Below are positions 1-10,989 of a stretch of DNA of 64,000 nucleotides, in pieces. The stretch is taken from assembly GCA_028023455.1 (NCBI GenBank), contig JAQFVV010000021.1, positions 5,854,853-5,918,852 of the forward strand, in the 5' to 3' direction. This stretch comes from Epiperipatus broadwayi. Its lineage: Eukaryota > Onychophora > Udeonychophora > Euonychophora > Peripatidae. The position numbers were made by a program, and so were the translations under genes. The notes under the pieces were generated by a model. The model was not told the DNA's origin. It ran no database searches and worked only from the letters and a program-made list of their open reading frames with translations. Position 1 is the first letter of the stretch. Each line of letters opens with the position of its first letter.

Positions 1-649
1 ACATCAATATAGTAAACCAAATATACCAATTCAAAATTAAAATACTAAACCAACATCATCTTAAAAATTTAATAGTTTTTCAGCCAATGTAGACTTCTTC
101 AGTTCAAATAATAATTCCAATCAACACATACATACATATAAATGATTTTCACACAATTCAAACTAACACTGTGATTACCTTTAATAGTAAAAAAGTTTTG
201 AATAAATTAATAGCTTCAGATTCATAATTTTTATTATTAAATGAGATTCTTTAATTCTTTTCTTCTTTTCATTCTTTTCAAAGAAGATGAACCTAGCTTG
301 TTCAAGCAGATTTCTACATCCGTATTTCTCTCATGAATATAATAAAGAATTAAGATTTTTTATTTTTATGAATCTTCATTTTTCCTTTTATCATTACAAA
401 TTAAAATACAACATTTCTTAATCATGTACATTTAATGCTGCCATCCCAGATAAATATGTTGAAGAAAATTGAAACAGGCAAAATGCACCATACAATAGTG
501 CCACTCAGAAATGATCATGTGATGTTTAGTAGTTTAAAAAATATTGAAGTGAGTGTAGCGATTAAAAGGTTTGTAGTGTGTGTACATAAAATCCGTTATG
601 AAAATAAGTATACACACAAAATCGATATGTAGTGTACACTGTGATCTAA
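1..649. other. AT-rich non-coding DNA
   Basis: No convincing gene is visible. The longest open frame (435-632) is low-complexity with no recognisable domain. Around 495-535 there is a piece of the dispersed MITE-like family M: the words for a short-count 'gccactcag' and then 'gatcatgtgatgtttag' recur at 18150, 33485, 40030 and, reversed, at 19240 and 58860. Confidence 0.5.
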
Positions 650-1732
650 AAAATTAAAGCATATGAATTAACATTTTTTTTCTTTTAATTAATGTTTTCT
701 TTTTGTTATATATATTTTTGAACTGAGGATAAGTAAAACTATAGATATGAAGATTGCAGATATAGGAAAATATTCTAACTATAAACGTTTATTAATTCTT
801 CAACTGCCTCTTATGAGGCATCTCGTCGACATTTGACGTCACTCTAATTCTGCTAGTTTTAATGTTAGAATATTCGTTTGACAGTTATTGATTAGGTTTT
901 TAAAAGTTCTGTAAGATGGTGCCCTCTTCCGAATTATTTTACAAGTAAAAAATCAAAAAAACCGCATTTAAAACTAAACAAAGAAGAACCTTGTTGGTGA
1001 TTGGCTGTCAGCTGGCTCTCAGCCGAAAAAGACATTCTGATTGGCTGGAAAGAACAAAGAAACCGCCTGATCAAAGAAAATAAAGAAAAATGCTGAGATT
1101 TTCATTTCGAATGTAATTTAAAGTATTAAAAAAATATAAAATGAGAAATTAAAATAGTTTTTTAAAAAATATACTAAAAAAACAAAATTATTTTTGAAAA
1201 ATATTGAAGATTTTAGTAAAAATATTTAAGATTTAGCAAAAAGAAATCTTTACTTTTCCAGAACGTAAAATTGAAAAAAAGCGTTTGCGTCAGCACTTTT
1301 TTGTTTAGACATTCGCTTTATATTTGCTGAAATTGAATATATTTTATAATAAATAAATAGCAATTTATTTTTGAAAGAACTTTCATTCTCTTTCATAACC
1401 TGAAAAATTAGTAATATACTTTTTATAAACGTATCTGAGTTGAATTTAATATTATAGGCGAATATGTTTTAACAATAGGCTTTGTCTTCAGTTTGTGAGG
1501 TGGCCAATTAAAAGATTTGATTTTTACCTCATACAACCAATAATATAATTAGTGGTTAAAGGGTTAATGATAAAACAATTGAAAAAGTATGATCCTTTTT
1601 AATTTTCTAAATCTAAATTTTTAATTCTTTAGTTAATTTCGTTTTTAATATGTATAATAAGATAAATGATTTGTTTTAAAAAAACAAAACAACTAATGCT
1701 AACATATGTACAAAGTAATATAAACATTATAT
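650..1732 (+). repeat. Old repeat, paralogous to 11335-11690, interrupted by an insertion
   Basis: Bases 650-790 match 11335-11510 and bases about 1575-1732 match about 11525-11665, both in the same order and orientation. The two blocks are contiguous in the second copy. Here they are separated by about 780 bp (roughly 791-1574) that the other copy lacks. The right block is itself cut by the LTR element starting at 1733, and further similarity resumes after that element (about 7785-7870 against 11725-11800). This gives an order of events: old repeat first, then two separate insertions. Confidence 0.55.
791..1574. promoter_or_regulatory. Promoter-like insertion with CRE and inverted CCAAT motifs
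   Basis: This segment is absent from the paralogous copy at 11510. It holds a perfect palindromic cAMP-response-type element TGACGTCA at 834-841 and two ATTGGCT words (reverse CCAAT boxes) at 1000-1006 and 1040-1046. It is less AT-rich than its surroundings. It could be a solo LTR or other promoter-bearing insert. I see no clear terminal repeats or target duplication, so its class is undecided, and nothing shows that it drives transcription. Confidence 0.3.
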
Positions 1733-3365
1733 TGAACCGTATTCGATATGTGTATTCGAAACACCGGCCTCTTAGGCAGAGAACATACTCGGAGAGTATG
1801 TATGCCCAAACGATAGCTATAAAGTATATAACTAACGTTACATTTCCAGGACATAACTTCTTCTCGACTGTTGAGTTCAACACCAAGTTCAAAGCACTTT
1901 TTTTGTTTGTGTATAAACACGGGCGCCAGCTGCTTATTCTAAAAGAATAGACAACACACTTTGAATAGTGGCAACTAACCCAACGCCTAAATCCACGACT
2001 AGCTCAGTTGTTTGTAATCACTAATAGATTATACTTAATTAGTGGTTAAAAGACTTGATAAAGAATTTGTTAAAAGAATTTATAAAAAGAATTGTAAAAG
2101 AATTGATAAAAAGGAATTGATAAAAAGAATTGACCGACAAATAAAGTTTAATTTTAAAGATAATTTATTAACTAACATTTATTTACTAAATTTAAACATT
2201 TTATAATTCTAATAAAACACACGCATATTTTAAATTAACATTTCTAAATAGTCTAAATATTCCTATAGATTCAATAACAGAACACTCTAATTTAACTAAT
2301 AAATATTGATAGAATGATCACGCACATATTAACTCATGCACACACATAATAATGATAATAAAGGACTACATAGCATTTGAAATTTAATCACACACATATC
2401 AATAGTTCATTTATGTATGATATCGAGTTCATATAATTAGACTCTTGGAGGATTCGCACGAATTAATGAAATGCAATGGCTATTACAGTATAAACGAAAA
2501 TAAGCAAATGTTTTACCTAGGATTTTGAACGTAGATTTAACACTTTGTTTTCTTCTTGTTTGTTGTTTCTTCCAGTATGAATGGTTCCAGTATGAATGCT
2601 TCCAGCCGGCTGGGACGTTTCCTTGCTGAGTTTCCTGATTTTCACGATTATTACTATCGGAGACAAATAGATACTGACGGAGATTTTCTAAGATGTTAAG
2701 CTGACATTATTTCACGGGCAGATCTGCTGTTTTCTCGGACATCTGGGCTGGAGGTGAATGTGCGTTCCAAAATATTCTCAGCACTGCATTTTGTTTCTTA
2801 ACTGACTCAATTAATTTCCGAACTGCACTCTCTCAATAACTTTGTGAACTGATCTCTCTCAATTAATTTGTGGAACTGATTACTGTCCGATAAAAGAGTC
2901 TATTTATATCTGCAATGTGTTGTCGGAATATTCCCGCCAAAGATCTGTTGTTGAATTGATAATCATTTAATAAACGTGTTTTGGAAGATTGCTTAATTAG
3001 TAATAGCCATGCAGAGATGTTGTTTTATTTTATTAATAATAGCCATTGCCATGTTTTTTAATGATAATCTTCTTTAACTTCCATTTATTTATAATAACAT
3101 TTATTTTATTGTTGACAATCGCACATATATTAGTTTTAACATTATTTTTTCTTTAATTAAACTTGAATGAAAAGAGATTTGTATATTTTAACTTTTTTAA
3201 ATTATATTTTTACGAATACTAATAAAAACTATTTAATTCCTATCTTTTTCTAAAACAAACTGAATAAACTCTTCAACATTTAATTTTATGTTTTTCTTTT
3301 ACGAAAGATTACTTTAATAATAATTTTAGATAAAAATTATATGTGCCTATATCAATATAGGTACA
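1733..3365 (-). repeat. 3' LTR of the minus-strand LTR element
   Basis: This repeat matches 5721-7357 along its whole length. Differences seen are single bases near 1947, 2303, 2318, about 2758, about 2764, 3052 and 3262, a missing base near 1745 and a missing triplet near 1781. It ends in a short palindrome around 3345-3362 (CCTATATC / GATATAGG type), which is the 5' edge in element orientation. Frames of up to 94 codons inside it are not recognisable proteins. Confidence 0.8.
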
Positions 3366-3810
3366 TTACACCGCCCTTCCTTTTGAGAGTAAAATGCGTC
3401 ATTTTTGACCATTTTATCTCTGACAACATTAAATATTAATTTATTATTCTTTCTAAGTTTGCTTTTTGGTATCTTATCTTTTCTATGCTAAGGGCAATCT
3501 CCAATTATGCTTTTCTTCTTTCTATGCTGGTAACATTGCTTACAATGTTCGTCCTGGATAATGACCATGAGGACAAACTAAATTTGTGGCACAGGGATCT
3601 TTTATAAACGAAGCTTCGGCTGCCGATTCTCTTGATCGGACTTTGACTAAGAAAAGGTGGCTGCAAATGGCAGGAATTTCAACTGTCCATTTTCGACTTA
3701 CGCCCTGGAAAACGATTGCCGATTCTCTTGATCGGACTTTGACTAAGCAGCTGCAATGGCAGGAATTTTCAACTGTCCATTTCCGACTTACGCTTTGGAA
3801 AACGAGGTAC
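3366..3810 (-). pseudogene. Degenerate coding remnant at the 3' end of the LTR element interior
   Basis: In one minus-strand frame, about 3600 down to 3366 reads as a nearly continuous lysine-rich peptide with a few stops. It contains an H-C-x2-C-x2-H segment followed by a C about ten residues later (near 3515-3560). This is reminiscent of a metal-binding knuckle but does not match CX2CX4HX4C. Upstream of it in the same sense is a 96-bp direct duplication (3621-3716 and 3717-3808). Because the segment ends at the polypurine tract it may be what is left of the 3' end of a polyprotein gene. Family assignment is not possible by eye. Confidence 0.3.
3621..3808. repeat. 96-bp tandem duplication inside the LTR element
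   Basis: The word TGCCGATTCTCTTGATCGG occurs at 3621 and again at 3717. The sequence after it is shared for about 90 bp with a few substitutions and short indels, so the copies are not brand new. Confidence 0.75.
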
Positions 3811-4735
3811 GACTTACTCTGGTTGTTGCCAGTGCGCTTTTTAAAAGAGGAATGATCCCGGCCAATCCGTTACGGGTGCTAGAATTTATCCAGTCGAGAG
3901 CTTTAAACTTAACCTTAACTAAAACACTTCTATACTACCCTCATTCCTTTAGATTCGAACCCTTATACACTCCTAATATAACTTAGATTGACTTTATATT
4001 ATTTATCACTAATCCTACAATATTATTTTAAATACACATGAACATTACTTTAACATATTTATTTATATTATTCTGAACTATTACGAACATTATCTTACAT
4101 ATTTATTTAACTTACAATACTATTCTAAACTATCACGGACATCAATTTACATATTTATTTATATTACGATATTACTTTTAACCCATTACTTTAACTTACA
4201 TATTAACGTGCGTGTATTCAAAAAACTATTTTATTTTACTACGAATATTTTATTTATTTTCTACAGACATATTATACTTATTTATTTAACTTGTTTTTAT
4301 TTTATGTATTTCCGTTATTTTATTCATTTATTTAATTCTACAAATATTATTTCTAAATCCTTAATTTGACCCATTTATTTAACTTGATTTTATTGATTTT
4401 TATTTATTTGAACTGTTTATTTACGAACATTTCCTTAATTAATATGTGCGTGGAGAAAAAAAAATCTTTTATTTTGCGAAGCCTCCGTTATTATTATTTG
4501 ATAAAACAATCCATCATTTTAAATAGCGAAATTCTAATTCAGGCTTTTCACCTACGTCAAAATAATTATATTAGACTCATAGTCCATTTCCGGTCCTTTT
4601 TGTTTATTTCCTTTACTATTCCGCCCGATTACTAACTTTTAAGCTATGTCAGGTGGTTCCTTCTTTCTTTCTACAAATTCTATAATATAAACTAACCTTC
4701 CTCTCTTATCGGTTCCGTTTTTATATTTTATTGCT

Positions 4736-5366
4736 TTATCTCTTTCTCTTTCTGTTCTTGACTTCGTAACTCAGAAAACCTTTATACCTAGACAAACTCC
4801 GAATTACTTCAATCTGGGAATATTTTTTTCTACGCTTTCTCTTTGTTTTAAATCTACGTCTACAGCGAATGCGAACGTTTACTTTAACCTTTTTAAATTT
4901 TTGTAAAAACTTTTCTACACTATCTACTACCTTGAACTTATGTTTTTCTTCTATTTCTTGATCTACATTTGTGTCTACTTTATTTATCACAACGCTATCT
5001 GATTGTAATTCAATTTCTACCTCTTTCGTGACCTCAACTTCCTGACTTTCTTTAATTAAATCTAACTCTATAACTTCTTGGTTCTTCTCTACCTTTACCG
5101 TTATCTCACATCTTATTTCTCTTACTTCTGCTCTGAGTTCTTTAATTTCTGTTTTAACCTGACTAATTTCTTCCTTCAATTCTGCTTTGAGTTCTCTAAC
5201 TCACTTTGCTCAAATTTCTTCACAATTCTTTTATCAATTCTGCTTTGAACTCTTGCATCATATTCATCATCATTTTCATCATCATTCGCATCTCAGATAC
5301 TTCTTCTTTCTCCTTTTCTACTAACTGGGGATTTTTAAAATATATTGGGCTTTCTTTCGGATCCAT
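4736..5366 (-). pseudogene. gag-like coiled-coil protein of the LTR element, frameshifted
   Basis: Translation begins naturally at the ATG complementary to 5364-5366 (MDPKESP...), about 350 bases inside the 5' LTR. It runs 48 codons, with a methionine-rich stretch, to a TGA at 5220-5222. The related heptad-like sequence continues in another frame from about 5200 to 4736: a long E/K/V-rich coiled coil (ELKAEL, KTEIKELRAEV) and then a strongly basic tail rich in R and K. This order, a coiled coil followed by a basic nucleic-acid-binding end, suits the structural (Gag) protein of an LTR element. No CCHC knuckle lies in this ORF. The early stop and frame change suggest one or two indels in this copy, so it is likely inactive as it stands. 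Gag identity is inferred from position and composition, not from a recognised domain. Confidence 0.5.
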
Positions 5367-5720
5367 TTTCGAAAATTTCAATTTCAAAGTACTAGCGCTT
5401 ATGTTAAACTGAATTTAATATACGACTTATTTATTTATTTTTCTTACTAATACGGAAACTCACGTTAACTCCAGACTTTTGTCCTTTTCACTACCCGCTC
5501 TTAATGCTTTAACTCCGCCCAAATATCAGCTGTCTCTGATTTGATAGCATAAATGTCAAAATCTCTTTTCATTTCGAAAAAGTTTTCGGTCAATTCTTTT
5601 TTTAAAATTAAAACACTTTTACATACGTAATTTAACTTTTTAGATTTTTATTTTCAACAAGAAACAAAGTATTTCTTTACTATTGTTTCTTAAGTTCAGC
5701 CCCAAGTTGGGTCTAGCCAT

Positions 5721-7354
5721 TGAACCGTATTCGAATATGTGTATTCGAAACACCGGCCTCTTAGGCAGAGAAGAACATACTCGGAGAGTATGTATGCCCA
5801 AACGATAGCTATAAAGTATATAACTAACGTTACATTTCCAGGACATAACTTCTTCTCGACTGTTGAGTTCAACACCAAGTTCAAAGCACTTTTTTTGTTT
5901 GTGTATAAACACGGGCGCCAGCTGCTTATTCTAAAAGAATAGACAACGCACTTTGAATAGTGGCAACTAACCCAACGCCTAAATCCACGACTAGCTCAGT
6001 TGTTTGTAATCACTAATAGATTATACTTAATTAGTGGTTAAAAGACTTGATAAAGAATTTGTTAAAAGAATTTATAAAAAGAATTGTAAAAGAATTGATA
6101 AAAAGGAATTGATAAAAAGAATTGACCGACAAATAAAGTTTAATTTTAAAGATAATTTATTAACTAACATTTATTTACTAAATTTAAACATTTTATAATT
6201 CTAATAAAACACACGCATATTTTAAATTAACATTTCTAAATAGTCTAAATATTCCTATAGATTCAATAACAGAACACTCTAATTTCACTAATAAATATTG
6301 GTAGAATGATCACGCACATATTAACTCATGCACACACATAATAATGATAATAAAGGACTACATAGCATTTGAAATTTAATCACACACATATCAATAGTTC
6401 ATTTATGTATGATATCGAGTTCATATAATTAGACTCTTGGAGGATTCGCACGAATTAATGAAATGCAATGGCTATTACAGTATAAACGAAAATAAGCAAA
6501 TGTTTTACCTAGGATTTTGAACGTAGATTTAACACTTTGTTTTCTTCTTGTTTGTTGTTTCTTCCAGTATGAATGGTTCCAGTATGAATGCTTCCAGCCG
6601 GCTGGGACGTTTCCTTGCTGAGTTTCCTGATTTTCACGATTATTACTATCGGAGACAAATAGATACTGACGGAGATTTTCTAAGATGTTAAGCTGACATT
6701 ATTTCACGGGCAGATCTGCTGTTTTCTCGGACATCTGGGCTGGAGGTGAACGTGCATTCCAAAATATTCTCAGCACTGCATTTTGTTTCTTAACTGACTC
6801 AATTAATTTCCGAACTGCACTCTCTCAATAACTTTGTGAACTGATCTCTCTCAATTAATTTGTGGAACTGATTACTGTCCGATAAAAGAGTCTATTTATA
6901 TCTGCAATGTGTTGTCGGAATATTCCCGCCAAAGATCTGTTGTTGAATTGATAATCATTTAATAAACGTGTTTTGGAAGATTGCTTAATTAGTAATAGCC
7001 ATGCAGAGATGTTGTTTTATTTTATTAATAATAGCCATTGCCGTGTTTTTTAATGATAATCTTCTTTAACTTCCATTTATTTATAATAACATTTATTTTA
7101 TTGTTGACAATCGCACATATATTAGTTTTAACATTATTTTTTCTTTAATTAAACTTGAATGAAAAGAGATTTGTATATTTTAACTTTTTTAAATTATATT
7201 TTTACGAATACTAATAAAAACTATTTAATTCCTATCTTTTTCTAAAACAAACTAAATAAACTCTTCAACATTTAATTTTATGTTTTTCTTTTACGAAAGA
7301 TTACTTTAATAATAATTTTAGATAAAAATTATATGTGCCTATATCAATATAGGT

Positions 7355-7357
<3 letters not shown>
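5721..7357 (-). repeat. 5' LTR of the minus-strand LTR element
   Basis: This is the partner of 1733-3365. In element sense it runs from 7357 to 5721, starts TG and ends CA, and is followed after one base by the candidate primer-binding site at 5719-5702. A transcription start must lie within it if the element is active, but I could not single out one TATA box in so AT-rich a sequence. Confidence 0.8.

Positions 7358-7394
<37 letters not shown>
7358..7394. repeat. (AT)n microsatellite at the LTR element insertion site
   Basis: An uninterrupted AT run directly follows the LTR. It overlaps the ATAT taken as the target duplication, which makes the exact integration point uncertain. Confidence 0.9.
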
Positions 7395-7396
<2 letters not shown>

Positions 7397-7990
7397 TTGG
7401 GTTTGATTACTATTATAATTTTGGTGATTGAAGCTTTGACTATATTAAATTGTTAAGACTATTAATATATGGAGTATCTGAATTTAGTTCAGGCCCATGT
7501 AGTTATTTCAGTTGGAGAGCTGAATTTTACAACATTAGATGTCTAAAAGTTTCAGATCTTTTTTTTAATAGTTAAGTATTACATAAAGGCTTGATTAGAG
7601 TTGATATTTTTCAGTCTGATCTCATATCTCCTCACTGAAGAAAGCTATAGGCCATAGTGCGAAACCAGTCTGAGAATGGGAACAATCATAGGTAAAGATT
7701 TAAATGCTTTTTCTTATAGCATTTATCTTTAAAAAAATATTTGCTCTTTATATATATATATAAAATAGGAAATAAAAAAATTGAAAGAATTTGAAGATCA
7801 GTCCAGTGTTAGCCTCAAAAGCTAATTTATCAAGAATAGACAATGCATTAACTTGTGTGAGTGTTGTATAGGAAAGGTTATCAAAACTATCCACATGGAC
7901 AAGAAATTTCAGGCATTGATATCTATATGCCACTGCAGATATAGTATTCACTAAATCAGACTTTTTTAGCTAGTGATAATGTCAATTTTA
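7395..7990 (+). repeat. Continuation of the old repeat split by the LTR element
   Basis: Part of this stretch (about 7785-7870) matches 11725-11800, which supports the idea that 650-1732 and this region were joined before the LTR element arrived. No gene is visible. A hammerhead-like motif lies at 7631-7674. Confidence 0.45.
7631..7674 (+). ncRNA. Hammerhead ribozyme-like motif, family B, variant
   Basis: On the plus strand: CTCA (7631-7634), core CTGAAGA (7635-7641, the variable seventh core base is A), an imperfect stem II built around CTAT/ATAG, then GAAAC (7661-7665), a tiny stem III and a GTC cleavage triplet ending at 7670, then TGAG (7671-7674), which pairs perfectly with the first CTCA. 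All fixed core bases are present. Stem II has a bulge beside the core, so activity is doubtful. The flanks match the other family B copies only loosely. Confidence 0.5.
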
Positions 7991-8110
7991 ATAAATAATT
8001 AGTATAAGTTATTAATATATTTTTATAAAATAGTTTATTTCAAAGTTGTGAGTGCAAAAAATTTGAAACTTGTAAATTAAACTATAGTAATTTGCTATCT
8101 ATATTGTACC
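7965..8110 (+). repeat. Partial family A unit, lacking the ribozyme part
   Basis: The stretch around 'tttcaaagttgtgag' through 'gtaatttgctatctat' matches the start of the units at 52140-52230 and, reversed, at 60190-60265. The copy ends before the place where the hammerhead would lie. Confidence 0.5.
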
Positions 8111-9181
8111 AGTCAAAATAGTATGCTCACTTAACAAGATTCAAATCCTAAGCAAAAGTACCTCGAATCCGATCATGCTCGAGATACACAGGTCTGGAGT
8201 AATTCTGAATTCTAATCTATTTGCCTATTCTTCGAATCACCCAATGAACAACAATTCTGATGACACAGTAAAATTATTTTAAATCCATGCCCATAAGCAA
8301 AGCGGTAGAGCATAAGATCAGACTGATGATGATGATCGAGATTGGAGTAGTCCAGGAATTACATTTATTATATTTATTTATTCACTAATGCTAAGCTATT
8401 AGCTAAAGAAAATAGTTCTAAATATTAACTAGAAAATAATAATTCAAAAATGACAAACCAGGATTTACATGAAATTATATATATATATAATAAATGTAGA
8501 AAACGCATATATATGTTACAAAAGATTAAGGAAACATATGTATATTTTACCAACTAGTTTCACATTTGGGACAATATTATTTATTGACAAGACTTGGGAA
8601 TTTGTTGTATAAAATCCCTTCTATCCCTCATTTAATAAATACAATTTTACAGATACAATTTTATAGTGTTTTATAACTTGTGCGGAGTTGATAAGCTAAT
8701 TCAAGAAAACTTTTGCTACAGAGCATTGTGAATGCTGAAATTCAATATAAAAGATCGTGACAGTTTTAACAGTAATTGATTTATTTGATAATGGGCAAAA
8801 TATATGATTTCAATCATGTATTTCTTAGGAGAACCATTATTTATACTTTTATTCGCATTGTTTGGCAAATACGTCTTTTTAGAAATAAGAAACAAACAAT
8901 GCGCTATATTTACGAGATTACATGATATAATAAATAATTTACATTTGTCTACGTCTATGGGAATCGATAACGCTTTTTCAAAGAAAGCATTTTAACTCCA
9001 TGAACGAACGTATTTTATGAAATGAATCATTATCTTTAACACATCATTGCGACTTACTGAAGTTAGGTAGATGCTGATTAAATTAAGGACAAGAGTAACA
9101 GTACTAGCATACATTAAAGAAATCTGGCATTCATGGTGATTGTGGATATTTTATCATTTTAAAAGAATATTTGAGACGAAC

Positions 9182-9442
9182 TTAGATTTTGATATGTCCG
9201 CGCATTCTGGCGGAACGATATCGAAGGAGAGGCTGAGTTTGAGACCCCAGATCATTATGTACTGCCATCTGCAGCACATAATCCTCATAAACCTTACATT
9301 CCACAGAGAGAGTAGTGTCTCTGAGTACAAACGATTTTGAAAAGAAGGACGGGAGCTTCAAGCTTTCGATGTCCCCAATAACAAAACGATCAAAAAATGG
9401 AAAAGATAAAATATCAGAATAAAGGAAAAGGTATGCCAGCAA
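9182..9442 (-). CDS. Unrecognised open frame in a GC-richer patch
   Basis: This frame of about 86 codons ends at a TAA and lies in a patch clearly richer in G and C than its neighbours. The peptide has mixed, protein-like composition (for example FVIGDIESLKLPSFFSKS and YEDYVLQMAVHNDLG) rather than the low-complexity I/L/N/K strings usual here. There is no ATG near its start and a stop just upstream. No good splice acceptor precedes it, so it may be a gene or retroelement fragment rather than an intact exon. The plus strand is also open across most of it (9197-9340). I do not recognise a family. Confidence 0.2.
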   Translation of the reverse strand: MLAYLFLYSDILSFPFFDRFVIGDIESLKLPSFFSKSFVLRDTTLSVECKVYEDYVLQMAVHNDLGSQTQPLLRYRSARMRGHIKI

Positions 9443-10399
9443 CGTTTATATAATTTTATAATATTATTTAAAGTTTGGAAATGGTCTAACCTCTTGCGCA
9501 ATAATCTGTTTTCTATTCTGAGTCATTTAACTAATCATAATGAATAATAATGCTTCTATTTATAATATTATTAAACTAACAACTTTTATATTTAAAGAAT
9601 TTATTCCCAAATATGTATTAACTGGTAGAATTCGCCCTTCAGGCACCAGAAAAAAAGGAATGGATTAATTATGTGAAGGTTCACGATCTTTTTAAAATAC
9701 AAATTTAAAGACAAATTCAAAACAGCCAATTTAGCAAAATTCAAACACAGTAAAAGTTTTTAATTTACTTTAAGAATAATGAATTTAAAATGAAATCAAA
9801 TTCGTGAGCAATTTCTATTTAATATAAACAAAACTTTATTGATAAGTTTTAAATAAACCCATCCTTTTTCCAAGTAAAACAATTATTTTCCCCCTTACTC
9901 ACGAATTTAGCGATTTTGGCATATTAAAGAAAATAAATTATATCTACACATTAAACAAAATACATGAAATCTTTATGGAATCGCATACATTTATATATAT
10001 AATTTAATTAAGCATGAAAGGTAAGTTAAAAATACATGATATTAATAAAAGATTACTGAGAGAGAGTTTAAAAGCAAAATTAGCAGAAGCTTATAAAATA
10101 ATATATAAATTAAGATATGAAGATTGAACTATAGATTACTAATTACAAAAGTATTGACTTATGAAGGCAGTTCTACGTTAAAAGGTTATATAAGAAAAAA
10201 AACAGCATAGCGGCATCATTAGCAATCAGCAGTCAGAAGTAATCATGTTGTATGGTCAGCTATATGGAACATGGCAGTGACAGGCAGACAGTTCTTCGAG
10301 AGAAGAAGAAAAAGGTAGTAGATTCCACTACTCACGCTTCATCGCACAGGTCTTGCACCGGCTTCTTAAAGTTAAGGTCTTGAAACGCTGACGAAAATC

Positions 10400-10728
10400 T
10401 CAACTCACTGAAAGATAACTAAAACTGAAAGTCTAAAAACTAACTTCCTTTGTTCTGTGGTTTCTTTTATAACATTTTAATACTGCCCATAATGCAATTT
10501 CATATACCAACCTTATCTCTGTAATCCCTTTAAAAACAACATTTAATTAGCAAAATATTTTCGATAGATAAGGCTTGAAATACTATTTTTAACTATTTTA
10601 AATCATTCGACAACAACTGATAAACGATTTGTTTTTTCGATTTTAATTAAGATTTATAAATTTTAATTATAGACAACGATCTGACTAGTGATAAAGATAA
10701 TTTCAGTATTTCAAGCCCTCCCCATTTT
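10400..10728 (-). promoter_or_regulatory. Possible LTR-type promoter fragment
   Basis: In minus-strand order there is a purine run GGGGAGGG (about 10728-10718), then TGAAATAC as a possible LTR start. About 250 bases later comes TTATAAAAG (10472-10464) in a context that would place initiation near 10440. The order fits the 3' LTR of an element, but no matching 5' LTR or interior was found, so this is weak. Confidence 0.2.
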
Positions 10729-10989
10729 TCTTTGTTGTTACATTAAATACACACAGATATAAAAATAATTATAAATATATAAGCAAATGTATTTTCCAGC
10801 AATAAAATTATTGCTTTAGTCATAATATATCATCACTCAAACTACTGTTTTATTTTACTACATAAAAAGTAATCTTTCTAATGATTCGGCATACAGTGTG
10901 TGAGTGAATAGCATATATTTATAGCAAGGTCTGAATTGCGAACCCCTAGGAGGTTAGTATAGATGGTGACACATGAAGCATCGATGATG

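Larger units (their letters stand above)
1733..7357 (-). mobile_element. Young LTR retrotransposon with large LTRs, probably non-autonomous
   Basis: Two direct repeats of about 1.63 kb (1733-3365 and 5721-7357) flank a 2355-bp interior. Reading the minus strand as the element's sense strand fits best. The LTR then starts TGTACC and ends GGTTCA. One base after the 5' LTR (5721-7357) comes TGGCTAGACCC (5719 downward), which has the TGG start expected of a primer-binding site. Just before the 3' LTR lies the purine-rich run AAAAGGAAGGGCGG (about 3372-3385), a polypurine tract. A 4-bp ATAT flanks both ends (1729-1732, 7358-7361), but the site is TA-rich so this target duplication is weak evidence. 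By eye the LTRs differ at seven bases and two small indels, so the insertion is recent. The interior has a gag-like ORF but no reverse transcriptase, integrase or protease, so it probably needs helper proteins. Confidence 0.8.
8111..10970. other. Mostly non-coding DNA with a few isolated signals
   Basis: No gene is recognised. A short tRNA-like word (agcaaagcggtagagca, about 8297) resembles an A box. An open frame at 8804-8995 reads as a plausible short peptide but matches nothing known to me. A GC-richer patch at 9182-9442 is listed separately. At 10464-10472 the minus strand carries a TATA-like TTATAAAAG, and at about 10715-10728 a purine run GGGGAGGG precedes TGAAATAC. Together these could mark the start of an LTR on the minus strand, but no second LTR was found. 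Confidence 0.4.

Noticed and set aside
1699-1950. Overlapping open frames in the LTRs (also 5640-5942)
   Set aside because: Both strands are open and differ between the two LTR copies by frameshifts. There is no domain and no sign of protein-level conservation.
9626-9641. GAATTCGCCCTT, a word found at the insert edge of a common cloning vector
   Set aside because: Only a dozen bases match and the flanks are ordinary AT-rich sequence, so chance is the simplest explanation. Contamination would show longer vector sequence.
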